From NCBI GenBank assembly GCA_900170005.1, contig LT827128.1, forward strand, positions 3,158,168 through 3,222,167: DNA of 64,000 nucleotides, written 5' to 3'. This document shows, in pieces, positions 25,635-32,130 of this stretch. Numbering within the stretch: the stretch's first letter is position 1; every line of letters begins with the position of its first letter. A model generated the notes under the pieces. That model saw nothing but the letters and a program-made list of their open reading frames with translations, was not told where the DNA came from and did not search any database. The stretch is from Gordonibacter massiliensis (ex Traore et al. 2017) (GTDB lineage Bacteria > Actinomycetota > Coriobacteriia > Coriobacteriales > Eggerthellaceae). The position numbers were made by a program, and so were the translations under genes.

Positions 25635-25647
25635 ACTTTGTTTCGGC

Positions 25648-25677
25648 TTGAATCGATGACGCTGTTATTCTGATACT
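25648..25677 (+). promoter_or_regulatory. promoter for the DUF2975/XRE pair
   Basis: TTGAAT (25648-25653) and GATACT (25672-25677) with an 18-bp spacer, 40 bases before the DUF2975 start. Confidence 0.45.
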
Positions 25678-25716
25678 ATTGCCTTAAAAGATTAGATCAA
25701 AGAATAGGGGAATTCG

Positions 25717-26247
25717 ATGGAATGCAGCGACGTCATTGAAACAGAAAACTCATTGATTCGAATCAACAAAGTGTGTCGAATGATATGCACATTTATCAAG
25801 GTTGCTTTCGTTGTGTTTTGTATTTGCTGGCTTTTCGTTGCTGCTTTCATGATAGGCACTTTTTCAGGTCAGGCATTAGGAGAGATTGCGACCCGAGTTC
25901 TTCTCCATTTAGTACGAGGCGCTGTTATTGCGGTGTTGTTCGCAGTGCTAATCGGCATCTTCTCCGATGCCGCAAAAGGCGAATCTCCCTTTACGATGAA
26001 GCAGGCAAAAAGGTTAAGGCTGATCTCGTATGTCTTAATTGTTTATGGGGTTCTCGAAATCGTCTTTTCTGCCAATGATGCAATTGTGTATTACGAGGGC
26101 ATAAACGCAGGGTTTGTTTCTACTGAAGATAGCGCAATAATCACGTTTAACTTTGCTCCATTTATTGCAGCTGCGGTTGTTTTCGCCTTTTCATATGTAT
26201 TCAAATATGGCGTCCTTCTGCAAGAGCTATCTGACGAAACGCTCTAG
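25717..26247 (+). CDS. DUF2975-type membrane protein
   Basis: A 176-residue membrane protein with four hydrophobic helices (about 22-50, 66-85, 103-123, 141-165). The segment KGESPFTMKQAKRLRLISYVLI between helices 2 and 3 is the DUF2975 signature. Such proteins are nearly always followed by a YozG-type HTH regulator, as here after 9 nt. Base composition is clearly lower in GC than the flanking genes, suggesting acquisition. Function in the family is unknown; a membrane sensor for the regulator is a reasonable guess. ATG with AGGGG eight bases upstream. Confidence 0.82.
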   Translation: MECSDVIETENSLIRINKVCRMICTFIKVAFVVFCICWLFVAAFMIGTFSGQALGEIATRVLLHLVRGAVIAVLFAVLIGIFSDAAKGESPFTMKQAKRLRLISYVLIVYGVLEIVFSANDAIVYYEGINAGFVSTEDSAIITFNFAPFIAAAVVFAFSYVFKYGVLLQELSDETL

Positions 26248-26256
26248 GCGCCTACA

Positions 26257-26526
26257 ATGCCCATCGTTCTTCATCTCGATCGCATTATGGCCGACCGCAA
26301 GATGTCGCTCAATGAGCTTGCTGCTAGAGTCGGCATCACGAACGTGAACATGTCGCGCATCAAGACGGGCAAGATCAGGGCCATCCGTTTTTCCACGCTC
26401 GATGCCATTTGCGAGGTGCTCGATTGCCAGCCCGGCGACATCATCGTTCACGTGTCTGCCGAAGAGGCGAGAGCGCTTTTTGGCGACGAGGAACCTTTCG
26501 ACGAAGACGATTCAGGCGATGGCTAG
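26257..26526 (+). CDS. YozG-like XRE transcriptional regulator
   Basis: An 89-residue regulator: MPIVLHLDRIMADRKMSLNE, then LAARVGITNVNMSRIKTGK, then IRFSTLDAICEVLDCQPGDI, the exact layout of the YozG/Cro-C1 family, with an acidic C-terminal tail (EDDSGDG). It forms a two-gene unit with the DUF2975 membrane protein. GC content is nearer the host average than in its partner. No ligand-binding domain. Confidence 0.9.
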   Translation: MPIVLHLDRIMADRKMSLNELAARVGITNVNMSRIKTGKIRAIRFSTLDAICEVLDCQPGDIIVHVSAEEARALFGDEEPFDEDDSGDG

Positions 26527-26647
26527 CCCGCAGCCGTTTCTTTGCCCAGCATATACGCGCAAGTTCTATGGACATTTTGATTCCCTATTTGACAAAAGCA
26601 CCCAATACCTGCAAAATAAGTCCTCGCGCTAAGGCGCACATATTCGT

Positions 26648-26723
26648 GGGGATGTAGCTCAGCTGGGAGAGCATCACGTTCGCAACGTGGGGGTCGTGGG
26701 TTCGAATCCCATCATCTCCACCA
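26648..26723 (+). tRNA. tRNA-Ala(CGC)
   Basis: A 76-base tRNA with encoded CCA. Acceptor GGGGATG/CATCTCC (one G-T pair), D-arm GCTC-AGCTGGGA-GAGC, anticodon stem TCACG/CGTGG with loop TTCGCAA (anticodon CGC), T-arm GTGGG-TTCGAAT-CCCAT, discriminator A. It decodes GCG alanine codons, abundant in this GC-rich genome. From 26664 on it is repeated at 28356-28417, so it served as an integration site. The 3' half now present may derive from the inserted element. Confidence 0.95.
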
Positions 26724-26733
26724 CGGAATTTCG

Positions 26734-26762
26734 ATTGGGCCGGAAATTTCTTCCGGCCCAAT
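26734..26762 (+). terminator. terminator after tRNA-Ala
   Basis: ATTGGGCCGGAA (26734-26745) pairs with TTCCGGCCCAAT (26751-26762), with a 5-nt loop and a following TTTTC. It lies inside the islet, so it was probably brought by the element to restore termination of the tRNA transcript. Confidence 0.8.
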
Positions 26763-26811
26763 TTTCATACGGGAATTCGTTTCGTATATAGTCACTTGCA
26801 CCCCCCTTGCC

Positions 26812-26839
26812 TTGGTTTGCTTGTCGAACGCTGTATAAT
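26812..26839 (+). promoter_or_regulatory. promoter for the islet genes
   Basis: TTGGTT (26812-26817) and consensus TATAAT (26834-26839), 16 bp apart, 38 bases upstream of the first islet gene. Confidence 0.6.
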
Positions 26840-26877
26840 GCACAAATGGTTATCTGATTCTCTGGCGGGAGATCTTT

Positions 26878-27336
26878 GTGTCCGAGTTCGACTTCGAAAT
26901 AGACATACCAGCTGATAACGACGGCTTTGTCCCCATGCAATGTCCATGTTGCGGCGAATCGTTCATGCTTCGCCCGGAGGACATCGAGGATGACTCTGTT
27001 CTTTGCATCAGATGTCCTATGTGTGGGATCGTATCCAACGGATACTTCACACCGGATATCATCGACCTTGCTTTGGCGAAGGCGGGGAACTGCGCGCTAG
27101 ATGCCATTCATGGTGAGATGAAGAAGCTTGAGTGCAAGTCCAAGAACGCTGCCGTGGAGTTTAAGGCTGGAAAAGCACCAAGACATGAGCAGGAGTCTCG
27201 GATTGTTCAAAGCCTCAGTGCTTTGCTTAAAGTTGAGTGCGAATATTGCGGCAGGTCTGCAAAGGTGGCCGCCGCATTGCGAATGTCAGCGTATATCTGT
27301 CCATGTTGCGGGGTGAGTAATTTCAATGATCGATAG
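26878..27336 (+). CDS. zinc-ribbon protein of the tRNA islet
   Basis: A 152-residue hydrophilic protein with four Cys clusters: CPCC (22-25), CIRCPMC (43-49), CEYC near 121 and CPCC near 142. Two paired ribbons thus enclose a helical middle. The opening FEIDIPADNDGF followed by a CPCC ribbon resembles the TFIIB-type zinc-ribbon hypothetical proteins often found in accessory regions. GTG start behind GGGAGA. The last 11 bases overlap the next gene, so the two products probably act together. No DNA-binding or catalytic domain is evident. Function unknown; a role in host-parasite conflict is inferred from location only. Confidence 0.75.
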   Translation: MSEFDFEIDIPADNDGFVPMQCPCCGESFMLRPEDIEDDSVLCIRCPMCGIVSNGYFTPDIIDLALAKAGNCALDAIHGEMKKLECKSKNAAVEFKAGKAPRHEQESRIVQSLSALLKVECEYCGRSAKVAAALRMSAYICPCCGVSNFNDR

Positions 27337-28141
27337 AATTGAGTTTAAACAAACGGTCTACGACTATCATTGCCAAGCGAGTCGTCTGCTGAGGGCCACT
27401 CCGGACACTTTCGCTTCGGATCTTGCGAAATTTCTGAGGTATATCGAAGAAACGATGATCATCGGTGAGTACGTACAGCGATGCGTTTCTAACAATCTTC
27501 CAGAAGAATTTGATATCGAAGCTGAGTTCAAAGCTGTTCAGGGAAGCTATGGCTCGATATTCGGGCCTTTCGGAGGCAGCGACGAAGAGGAGCTTGCCGA
27601 GGTGTACTTGATCTTGAAGGCGATTCAAGACAGCGGAGTCGATGGTCATAGCATGCTGTTCTTCGGATATGCCCAGGGATCGAAGAAATATCAGGATATG
27701 GTCAAGGGCTTTCTCGACAAGGTCGCATTCATTCTCATATCGCATATCGATCGTTATCTTACGAAACAGGGAATCGCCATGGGCGTGGACGAAAACCTTT
27801 CTCAAGAATTCAACATTCACGACTCTTCGAACACTCAAATCAATGCAGCAAGCTTTGGTTCCTCCATAACAGCAACTCAAAGCAACGGACTTGGGGTCGA
27901 AGCGATAGAGCCATTGCTTTCCGCGATTATTCGCTGCTCTGAGGATTTGAGCGATAAGGATAGGGAGGTTGTCCAAGACAGCGCGCAAACGTTGCGAGAG
28001 GATCTAGCCGCGGAGAAACCAAGAAAAAGCGTTATTAAAACAGCCCTTCATGCGCTTAAAGGAATAAAAGGCGGAGTCGATTTCGCTGCAGCTGTCGCCG
28101 AACTCGTAGCTTTTCTAGCTCCCTTTCTCGCAAAAGGATGA
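27326..28141 (+). CDS. 271-residue islet protein with amphipathic C-terminus
   Basis: I cannot name the family. The N-terminal 160 residues are predicted helical, with acidic patches. A short Ser/Asn/Thr-rich stretch (SSNTQINAASFGSSITATQ, about 169-187) follows. Next comes a charged helical segment with EKPRKSVIKTALHALKGIKG, and the protein ends in the hydrophobic/amphipathic FAAAVAELVAFLAPFLAKG. A polar linker before a KPRKS-type helix and hydrophobic end is seen in several poorly characterised defence-associated proteins. Membrane attack or anchoring by the C-terminus is possible but unproven. It overlaps the zinc-ribbon gene by 11 nt. Low GC. Confidence 0.7.
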   Translation: MIDRIEFKQTVYDYHCQASRLLRATPDTFASDLAKFLRYIEETMIIGEYVQRCVSNNLPEEFDIEAEFKAVQGSYGSIFGPFGGSDEEELAEVYLILKAIQDSGVDGHSMLFFGYAQGSKKYQDMVKGFLDKVAFILISHIDRYLTKQGIAMGVDENLSQEFNIHDSSNTQINAASFGSSITATQSNGLGVEAIEPLLSAIIRCSEDLSDKDREVVQDSAQTLREDLAAEKPRKSVIKTALHALKGIKGGVDFAAAVAELVAFLAPFLAKG

Positions 28142-28313
28142 TTTCCACATGCCGCAGCTTCATCATCTCGCGGACGATGCGGCCGGCCTTCTTGGCCAGG
28201 CCGGTCAGCATCAGCATGGCCAAGACGATCTCATCAATGTAGCTCCAGGTCTGCGCTATATTTGGGTGGATGCATTCACGACGGGGAGCATTTATATACG
28301 AAGGGCGCATCAC
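28142..28313 (-). pseudogene. possible gene remnant at the right end of the islet
   Basis: A GC-rich patch inside the low-GC islet has a minus-strand frame reading TWSYIDEIVLAMLMLTGLAK then KAGRIVREMMKLRHVE. The segment is protein-like and high-GC like the host. The frame has no convincing start and runs into AT-rich sequence, so it looks like a fragment. It may be the remains of lost islet cargo. The family is not recognised. Confidence 0.3.
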
Positions 28314-28355
28314 CGCCTTAGCTACTAAAATAATTGTGATGGTCTGCGTACCTCT

Positions 28356-28417
28356 TGGGAGAGCATCACGTTCGCAACGTGGGGGTCGTGGGTTCGAATC
28401 CCATCATCTCCACCACG
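28356..28417 (+). repeat. right-end copy of the tRNA-Ala 3' part (att repeat)
   Basis: Identical to 26664-26725. It contains the D-arm end, anticodon arm, T-arm and CCA end but no 5' acceptor strand, so it is not a working tRNA. Confidence 0.9.
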
Positions 28418-28424
28418 AAAACTT

Positions 28425-28457
28425 AAAGGACCGGAAGCTATCCTTCCGGTCCTTTTT
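28425..28457 (+). terminator. original tRNA-Ala terminator
   Basis: AAAGGACCGGAAG (28425-28437) pairs with CTTCCGGTCCTTT (28443-28455), loop CTATC, T5 run. A strong intrinsic terminator just right of the att repeat. Confidence 0.85.
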
Positions 28458-28910
28458 GCATCAAGCCCTTCGATACTTTCGGTCTCGCGTTGTGGGTTAT
28501 AGGCCAAAACATGTGTCCGGGGACAAAATCGGGACTTATGGTCGATTTCATGCGCGTTAGGGATAGGGTGTTTCGATAAAACGCCTGGTGGCGGAAAACG
28601 GCTCGCATTTTTCTCGCAGTTGAATCAACCACGGCGATGATTTTTGTCCATGACTTTAACAGTCATAATTCAGTCTTCGCCGTCTTTCGTCGCCGCTCCA
28701 ACCGCAACCCCCAAAACCTAACGCCAATGCACACCGCAAATCCTCCGCCCAATCTCAATCCTGACCTGCGAATAGTCGGGAGAGGGTTTTTCCCTATGCC
28801 TCGGGTGGGAATCACCCGGCGCGGTTGCGACGCCTCCGGAACCCCCAGCGAAAAAGTGTATATTTCGTGAAGGAGAGATCTACAGAAGGTCGAAGGGAGG
28901 AGATGCTTTG
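28458..28910 (+). promoter_or_regulatory. gene-free leader region of nrfA with a structured segment
   Basis: About 450 bases without a gene. The first 280 are unremarkable and low in GC. From about 28768 the sequence is GC-rich and can fold: CGGGAGAGGG pairs with its flank, and CGGGTG-GGAAT-CACCCG forms a hairpin, followed by GCGCGGTTGCGACGCC. That piece faintly resembles the core of cobalamin riboswitches (GGTGnnAnTC, then CGGCGCGG), but the match is partial. GTGTATATTTCG near 28853 could include a -10. Confidence 0.3.
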
Positions 28911-30161
28911 ATGAAAGCCATCATTGCAAGCAAGAAGACGAGATTATGGCTTTTCCTCATGTGCGCCTGCGCTTTGGTCATGGGCTTGGCGGCCTGTGCG
29001 CCACAGCAACCGAGCGAAGGCGTCGACAAGGGAAGCGAATCGGCGGTGGACATCAAAATCCCCGCACCGAACGAGAACGGCATCATCACGGCCGAGGCGT
29101 GGAAGGACGTGTACCCGAACGAGTACGCCACGTACGAGCAGAACAGCGAGAACAAGGATCCGGGCGACTACACGCAAATCTACCCGCAGATCCAAACCAT
29201 CTGGGCGGGTTCCGCCTTCTCCAAGTTCTACAACGAGCCGAACGGCCACACGTACTCGCTCACGGACATTCAGGAAACGGGGCGCAACCCCAAGACGGCG
29301 AACTGCCTGACCTGCAAGTCCTCCGAGTTCATCTTGAAGCAGAACGCCGACCCCACGCTGAACACGTCGGACATCCACGAGATGGAGGCCCAGGTAACCG
29401 AGCCTATCAGCTGCTACGACTGCCATGAGAACAGCCCGGCCGACGGTTCCAAGGCCATCCGCCAGTTCTTCGTGGACGCGGTGGGCGACGACGCGGCCAA
29501 GCTGCCGGAGGGCGCCATGTCCTGCGGCCAGTGCCACAACGAGTACCTGTTCCCCAACGAGAACAAGTCGGCCGAGAACCCGTGGAAGGGCCTGGCCGAG
29601 GCCACGCCGGAGAAGGTTCTGGCCAACGAGAACGCCATCAACTACGTCGACCACACGAACCCGACGAACGGCACGAAGCAGATCAAGGTGCAGCACCCCG
29701 AGTTCGAAACCATGTACGGCGGCGACATGGCCCCCATGGCCAAGCAGGGTTACAGCTGCTCCGACTGCCACATGGGCACCGAGAAGGATGCCAACGGCCT
29801 GGAGTACGCCAACCACAACTGGACGAGCCCGCTTGAGAACGACAAGCTCATCGCCAACGACTGCTCCAAGTGCCACCAGGACATCAAGGCCGAAGTCAAA
29901 GCCAAGCAGAAGGTCGCCATCGACCGCGTCAACAGCATCGGCGACAAGCTGGTCACGCTGAACAACAAGCTCGCCGAGGCTCAGAACAACGGCATGGCCG
30001 AAGACCAGCTGAACAAGATCCGCGACCTCAACCGCACGTCCCAGTTCTATTGGGATTGGGTCATGGTTGAGAACAGCGACGGCGCTCACAACTCCGCGCT
30101 CGCCCAAGACACGCTGAACAAGTCCGAGGCGGCCGTGGACCAAGCTCTGGCAATGCTCTAA
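28911..30161 (+). CDS. nrfA: cytochrome c nitrite reductase, catalytic subunit (lipoprotein)
   Basis: A 416-residue pentahaem enzyme reducing nitrite to ammonium outside the membrane. The signal peptide ends in LAAC (Cys29), so it is a lipoprotein, sensible in a monoderm. Haem sites: CLTCK at 132-136 (catalytic haem with Lys ligand), CYDCH 168, CGQCH 205, CSDCH 283, CSKCH 318. VQHPEFE at 260-266 supplies the active-site His. ATG at 28911, or TTG one codon earlier, follows AAGGGAGGAG. Electrons should come from the NrfH-like protein encoded next. Haem attachment should depend on the downstream ccm genes. Confidence 0.95.
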   Translation: MKAIIASKKTRLWLFLMCACALVMGLAACAPQQPSEGVDKGSESAVDIKIPAPNENGIITAEAWKDVYPNEYATYEQNSENKDPGDYTQIYPQIQTIWAGSAFSKFYNEPNGHTYSLTDIQETGRNPKTANCLTCKSSEFILKQNADPTLNTSDIHEMEAQVTEPISCYDCHENSPADGSKAIRQFFVDAVGDDAAKLPEGAMSCGQCHNEYLFPNENKSAENPWKGLAEATPEKVLANENAINYVDHTNPTNGTKQIKVQHPEFETMYGGDMAPMAKQGYSCSDCHMGTEKDANGLEYANHNWTSPLENDKLIANDCSKCHQDIKAEVKAKQKVAIDRVNSIGDKLVTLNNKLAEAQNNGMAEDQLNKIRDLNRTSQFYWDWVMVENSDGAHNSALAQDTLNKSEAAVDQALAML

Positions 30162-30192
30162 ACGATACGCGACCGGTCTCTCCGCCGCGCGG

Positions 30193-30223
30193 GGGAGGGG
30201 AAAGCGGCTTGCTTTCCCCTCCC
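30193..30223 (+). terminator. hairpin between nrfA and the nrfH-like gene
   Basis: GGGAGGGGAAAGC (30193-30205) pairs with GCTTTCCCCTCCC (30211-30223), loop GGCTT, no T-run. It could lower read-through or stabilise the nrfA mRNA. Confidence 0.5.
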
Positions 30224-30436
30224 GGCGCATATGCCGAAATCTCAAGCCGAAGAGCGCGCCTCACACGAAAAAAGGGGGCAAAACGGGCTAATTCCCCCCA
30301 AATGGGTGATAGGCGCAACGCCGGCTGAGGGCTAGTATGCATGAGGTAACGTGCTTGTGCCGACGGATTTGCGGACCATCCGCGAACCGATGCGAAGGTA
30401 CGGGCAATCGAGGATGCAAGAAAGGGGGTTATGGAG

Positions 30437-31153
30437 ATGAGCGAAGAGGAAACCAAAGTGGAAGCCGCTGCCGAGGCAGCCGCGACCGACGACTCCACGA
30501 CCGAAGAAGCCGCTCCCAAGAAAAAGGGGAAGAAGTGGCCCATCGTTGTCGGCGTTGTCGTGGTTGTTTTGATTGCAGCCGGTGCCGGCTTCTGGGTTTG
30601 GCACGAGCAGCCGAGCTTCTGCAACGCCATTTGCCACACGCCGATGGATCCGTATCTGCCGACGTACGAGGCGGAGCCGGGCCAGCCGGCCACGGACAAG
30701 TGGGGCAACGACGTGGCTGACGCCAGCGGCATGATGGCCGCCGTCCACCGTGTGTCGAAGGACCAGGGCGGCGCCGAAGCCACCTGCGTTAGCTGCCACG
30801 TTCCGACGATCGGCGAGCAGGTGTCCGAGGGCATGAACTGGATCACGGGCAACTACTACTATCCGCTCGAGGAGCGCGATCTTGAGCAGTTGGTCGAGGC
30901 TCGCGGCATTGAGAAGGATGCGTTCTGCCTGAACGAGTCCTGCCACAATCTCACGCGCGACGATCTGATCCAGGCGACGTCTAACCTGGGCCAGTACAAT
31001 CCGCACACGCCGCAGCATGGCGAGCAGACCTGCAGCAGCTGCCACAAGGCTCACCGCGCTTCGGTGAACGCCTGCACGCAGTGCCACAGCGAGGCCTACG
31101 TGCCTGACGGATGGCTGTCGTACCAGCAGGCGAGCAAGCTTGAGGTTGCGTAA
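30437..31153 (+). CDS. nrfH: NrfH/NapC-like multihaem cytochrome with unusual haem motifs
   Basis: A 238-residue membrane-anchored cytochrome that should pass quinol electrons to NrfA. An acidic N-terminal tail of about 33 residues precedes one TM helix (35-54). Haem-binding motifs: CNAICH at 61-66 (CX3CH, followed by TPM), CVSCH 116, CLNESCH 163-169 (CX4CH), CSSCH 198, CTQCH 212. Five sites are thus present, two with longer spacing than CX2CH; family NrfH has four CX2CH. I chose ATG at 30437 because GGGGG lies 8 bases upstream; ATG at 30431 is possible. The pairing with NrfA supports the role. Confidence 0.85.
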   Translation: MSEEETKVEAAAEAAATDDSTTEEAAPKKKGKKWPIVVGVVVVVLIAAGAGFWVWHEQPSFCNAICHTPMDPYLPTYEAEPGQPATDKWGNDVADASGMMAAVHRVSKDQGGAEATCVSCHVPTIGEQVSEGMNWITGNYYYPLEERDLEQLVEARGIEKDAFCLNESCHNLTRDDLIQATSNLGQYNPHTPQHGEQTCSSCHKAHRASVNACTQCHSEAYVPDGWLSYQQASKLEVA

Positions 31154-31198
31154 AGCCGCACCAACGTCGATAAGCGCCTTCGGGCGCAACCGCATAAC

Positions 31199-31247
31199 GA
31201 AGAGGGAGCCCGCCTCAAGCGTCTTGCTTGGACGGGCTTCCTCTTCA
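31199..31247 (+). terminator. long hairpin after the nrfH-like gene
   Basis: GAAGAGGGAGCCCG pairs with CGGGCTTCCTCTTC, with the inner pair CAAGC/GCTTG, giving a near-continuous stem of about 20 bp. No strong T-run follows. It probably separates nrf from ccm transcription. Confidence 0.55.
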
Positions 31248-31340
31248 AAGATTCGAAGAACGGAACGGCCCGCTTCCGCAGAGGGCGCAAAGCGGTTTTG
31301 ACATGGTGAATCTTTGAATTCGCCGTGCTTCCGTTCTTCG
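31244..31340 (+). repeat. interleaved inverted repeats upstream of ccmE
   Basis: TTCAAAGATTC (31244-31254) is complementary to GAATCTTTGAA (31308-31318). CGAAGAACGGAA (31254-31265) is complementary to TTCCGTTCTTCG (31329-31340). The order A-B-A'-B' means the two stems cross: they form a pseudoknot or exclude each other. This lies in the likely 5' leader of the ccm genes. Confidence 0.55.
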
Positions 31341-31392
31341 GAACTTTAGGGTACCTGACAATTGGGCGGAAGCTCTTGAGGAGGAGGCGAGC

Positions 31393-32058
31393 GTGAACGC
31401 GAAAACGAAACGACGGCTGATCGTCGTCACCGGCATCATCGTCATCGTGCTGGTGGTTGTCCTGGCGGTTGTCGGGGGAAGCTCGTCGGCGAAGTCGGTG
31501 AAGATAGCCGACGTGACGGGCGGCCAGTACGCCGACCAGAAGATCCAGGTGTCGGGCAACGTGGTGGAGAACTCCTTCACGACGGACGACAACGTGCTCA
31601 CGTTCGACATCTACGACCCCGACGGCGACATGACGCAGCAGCTGCGCGTCGTCTACGAGGGCGGCGTGGCGGCCACGTTCGGCAACGACGTGACGGCCAT
31701 CTGCACGGGCAGGGTCGGCGCGGACGGCGTGCTGCACGCCACGGAGCTCGTGACGAAGTGCCCGTCGAAGTACGAGAACTCCACCGACGCGCTGGGCGTG
31801 GCGCAGCTCGCGGGATACGGCGACAGCGTTCTGGACAAGCCGGTCAAGGTGACCGGCGTGGTGAAGGACGGCACGCTGACGGCGGCCGGCCAAGGCGACC
31901 GCTTCGTCATCGCGGACGCCGACGGCGCGGGCGAGTTGCCGGTCCTGTTCGAAGACGCGTTGTCCGACGAGGTGAAGGACGGCTCCGTGCTCGTGCTCAC
32001 CGGCTCGCTCAACGAGGACGGCAAGTTCCACGCCACCGACGTGGCTATCGCGCAGTAA
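31393..32058 (+). CDS. ccmE: CcmE haem chaperone, Cys-type, with a second OB-like half
   Basis: A 221-residue haem carrier for cytochrome c maturation. One N-terminal TM helix (9-28) leads into an OB-fold domain. The covalent haem site is CPSKY at 123-127, the CxxxY form, instead of HxxxY found in proteobacterial CcmE. CxxxY is known from archaea and Desulfovibrio-type system I. Residues 140-221 repeat the OB pattern (VKVTGVVKDG, FVIADADG, VLVLTGSLNEDGKFHATDV), suggesting an internal duplication. GTG start behind GAGGAGGAGG. First gene of the ccmEFABC run. Confidence 0.88.
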   Translation: MNAKTKRRLIVVTGIIVIVLVVVLAVVGGSSSAKSVKIADVTGGQYADQKIQVSGNVVENSFTTDDNVLTFDIYDPDGDMTQQLRVVYEGGVAATFGNDVTAICTGRVGADGVLHATELVTKCPSKYENSTDALGVAQLAGYGDSVLDKPVKVTGVVKDGTLTAAGQGDRFVIADADGAGELPVLFEDALSDEVKDGSVLVLTGSLNEDGKFHATDVAIAQ

Positions 32059-32130
32059 CGCGCACGACGTAGAACCATCGGATAAACTTGGCGGTCGCGC
32101 CCGTCGCGGCCGCTGCGAAGGGATACCTAC

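Larger units (their letters stand above)
26664..28417. mobile_element. integrase-less tRNA-Ala islet bounded by 62-bp direct repeats
   Basis: A perfect 62-bp repeat, TGGGAGAGCATCACG through CCACCACG, occurs at 26664-26725 (inside the intact tRNA) and at 28356-28417. This is the signature of site-specific integration into a tRNA 3' end, with the original downstream sequence, including a terminator at 28425, beyond the right copy. The unit is 1692 bp, lower in GC than its flanks, and encodes two overlapping genes. No integrase or excisionase is present, so it is either a deletion relic or depends on an integrase supplied in trans. Confidence 0.8.

Noticed and set aside
28356-28417. Second tRNA-Ala gene
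   Set aside because: The 5' acceptor strand and first half of the D-arm are missing. It is only the att repeat.
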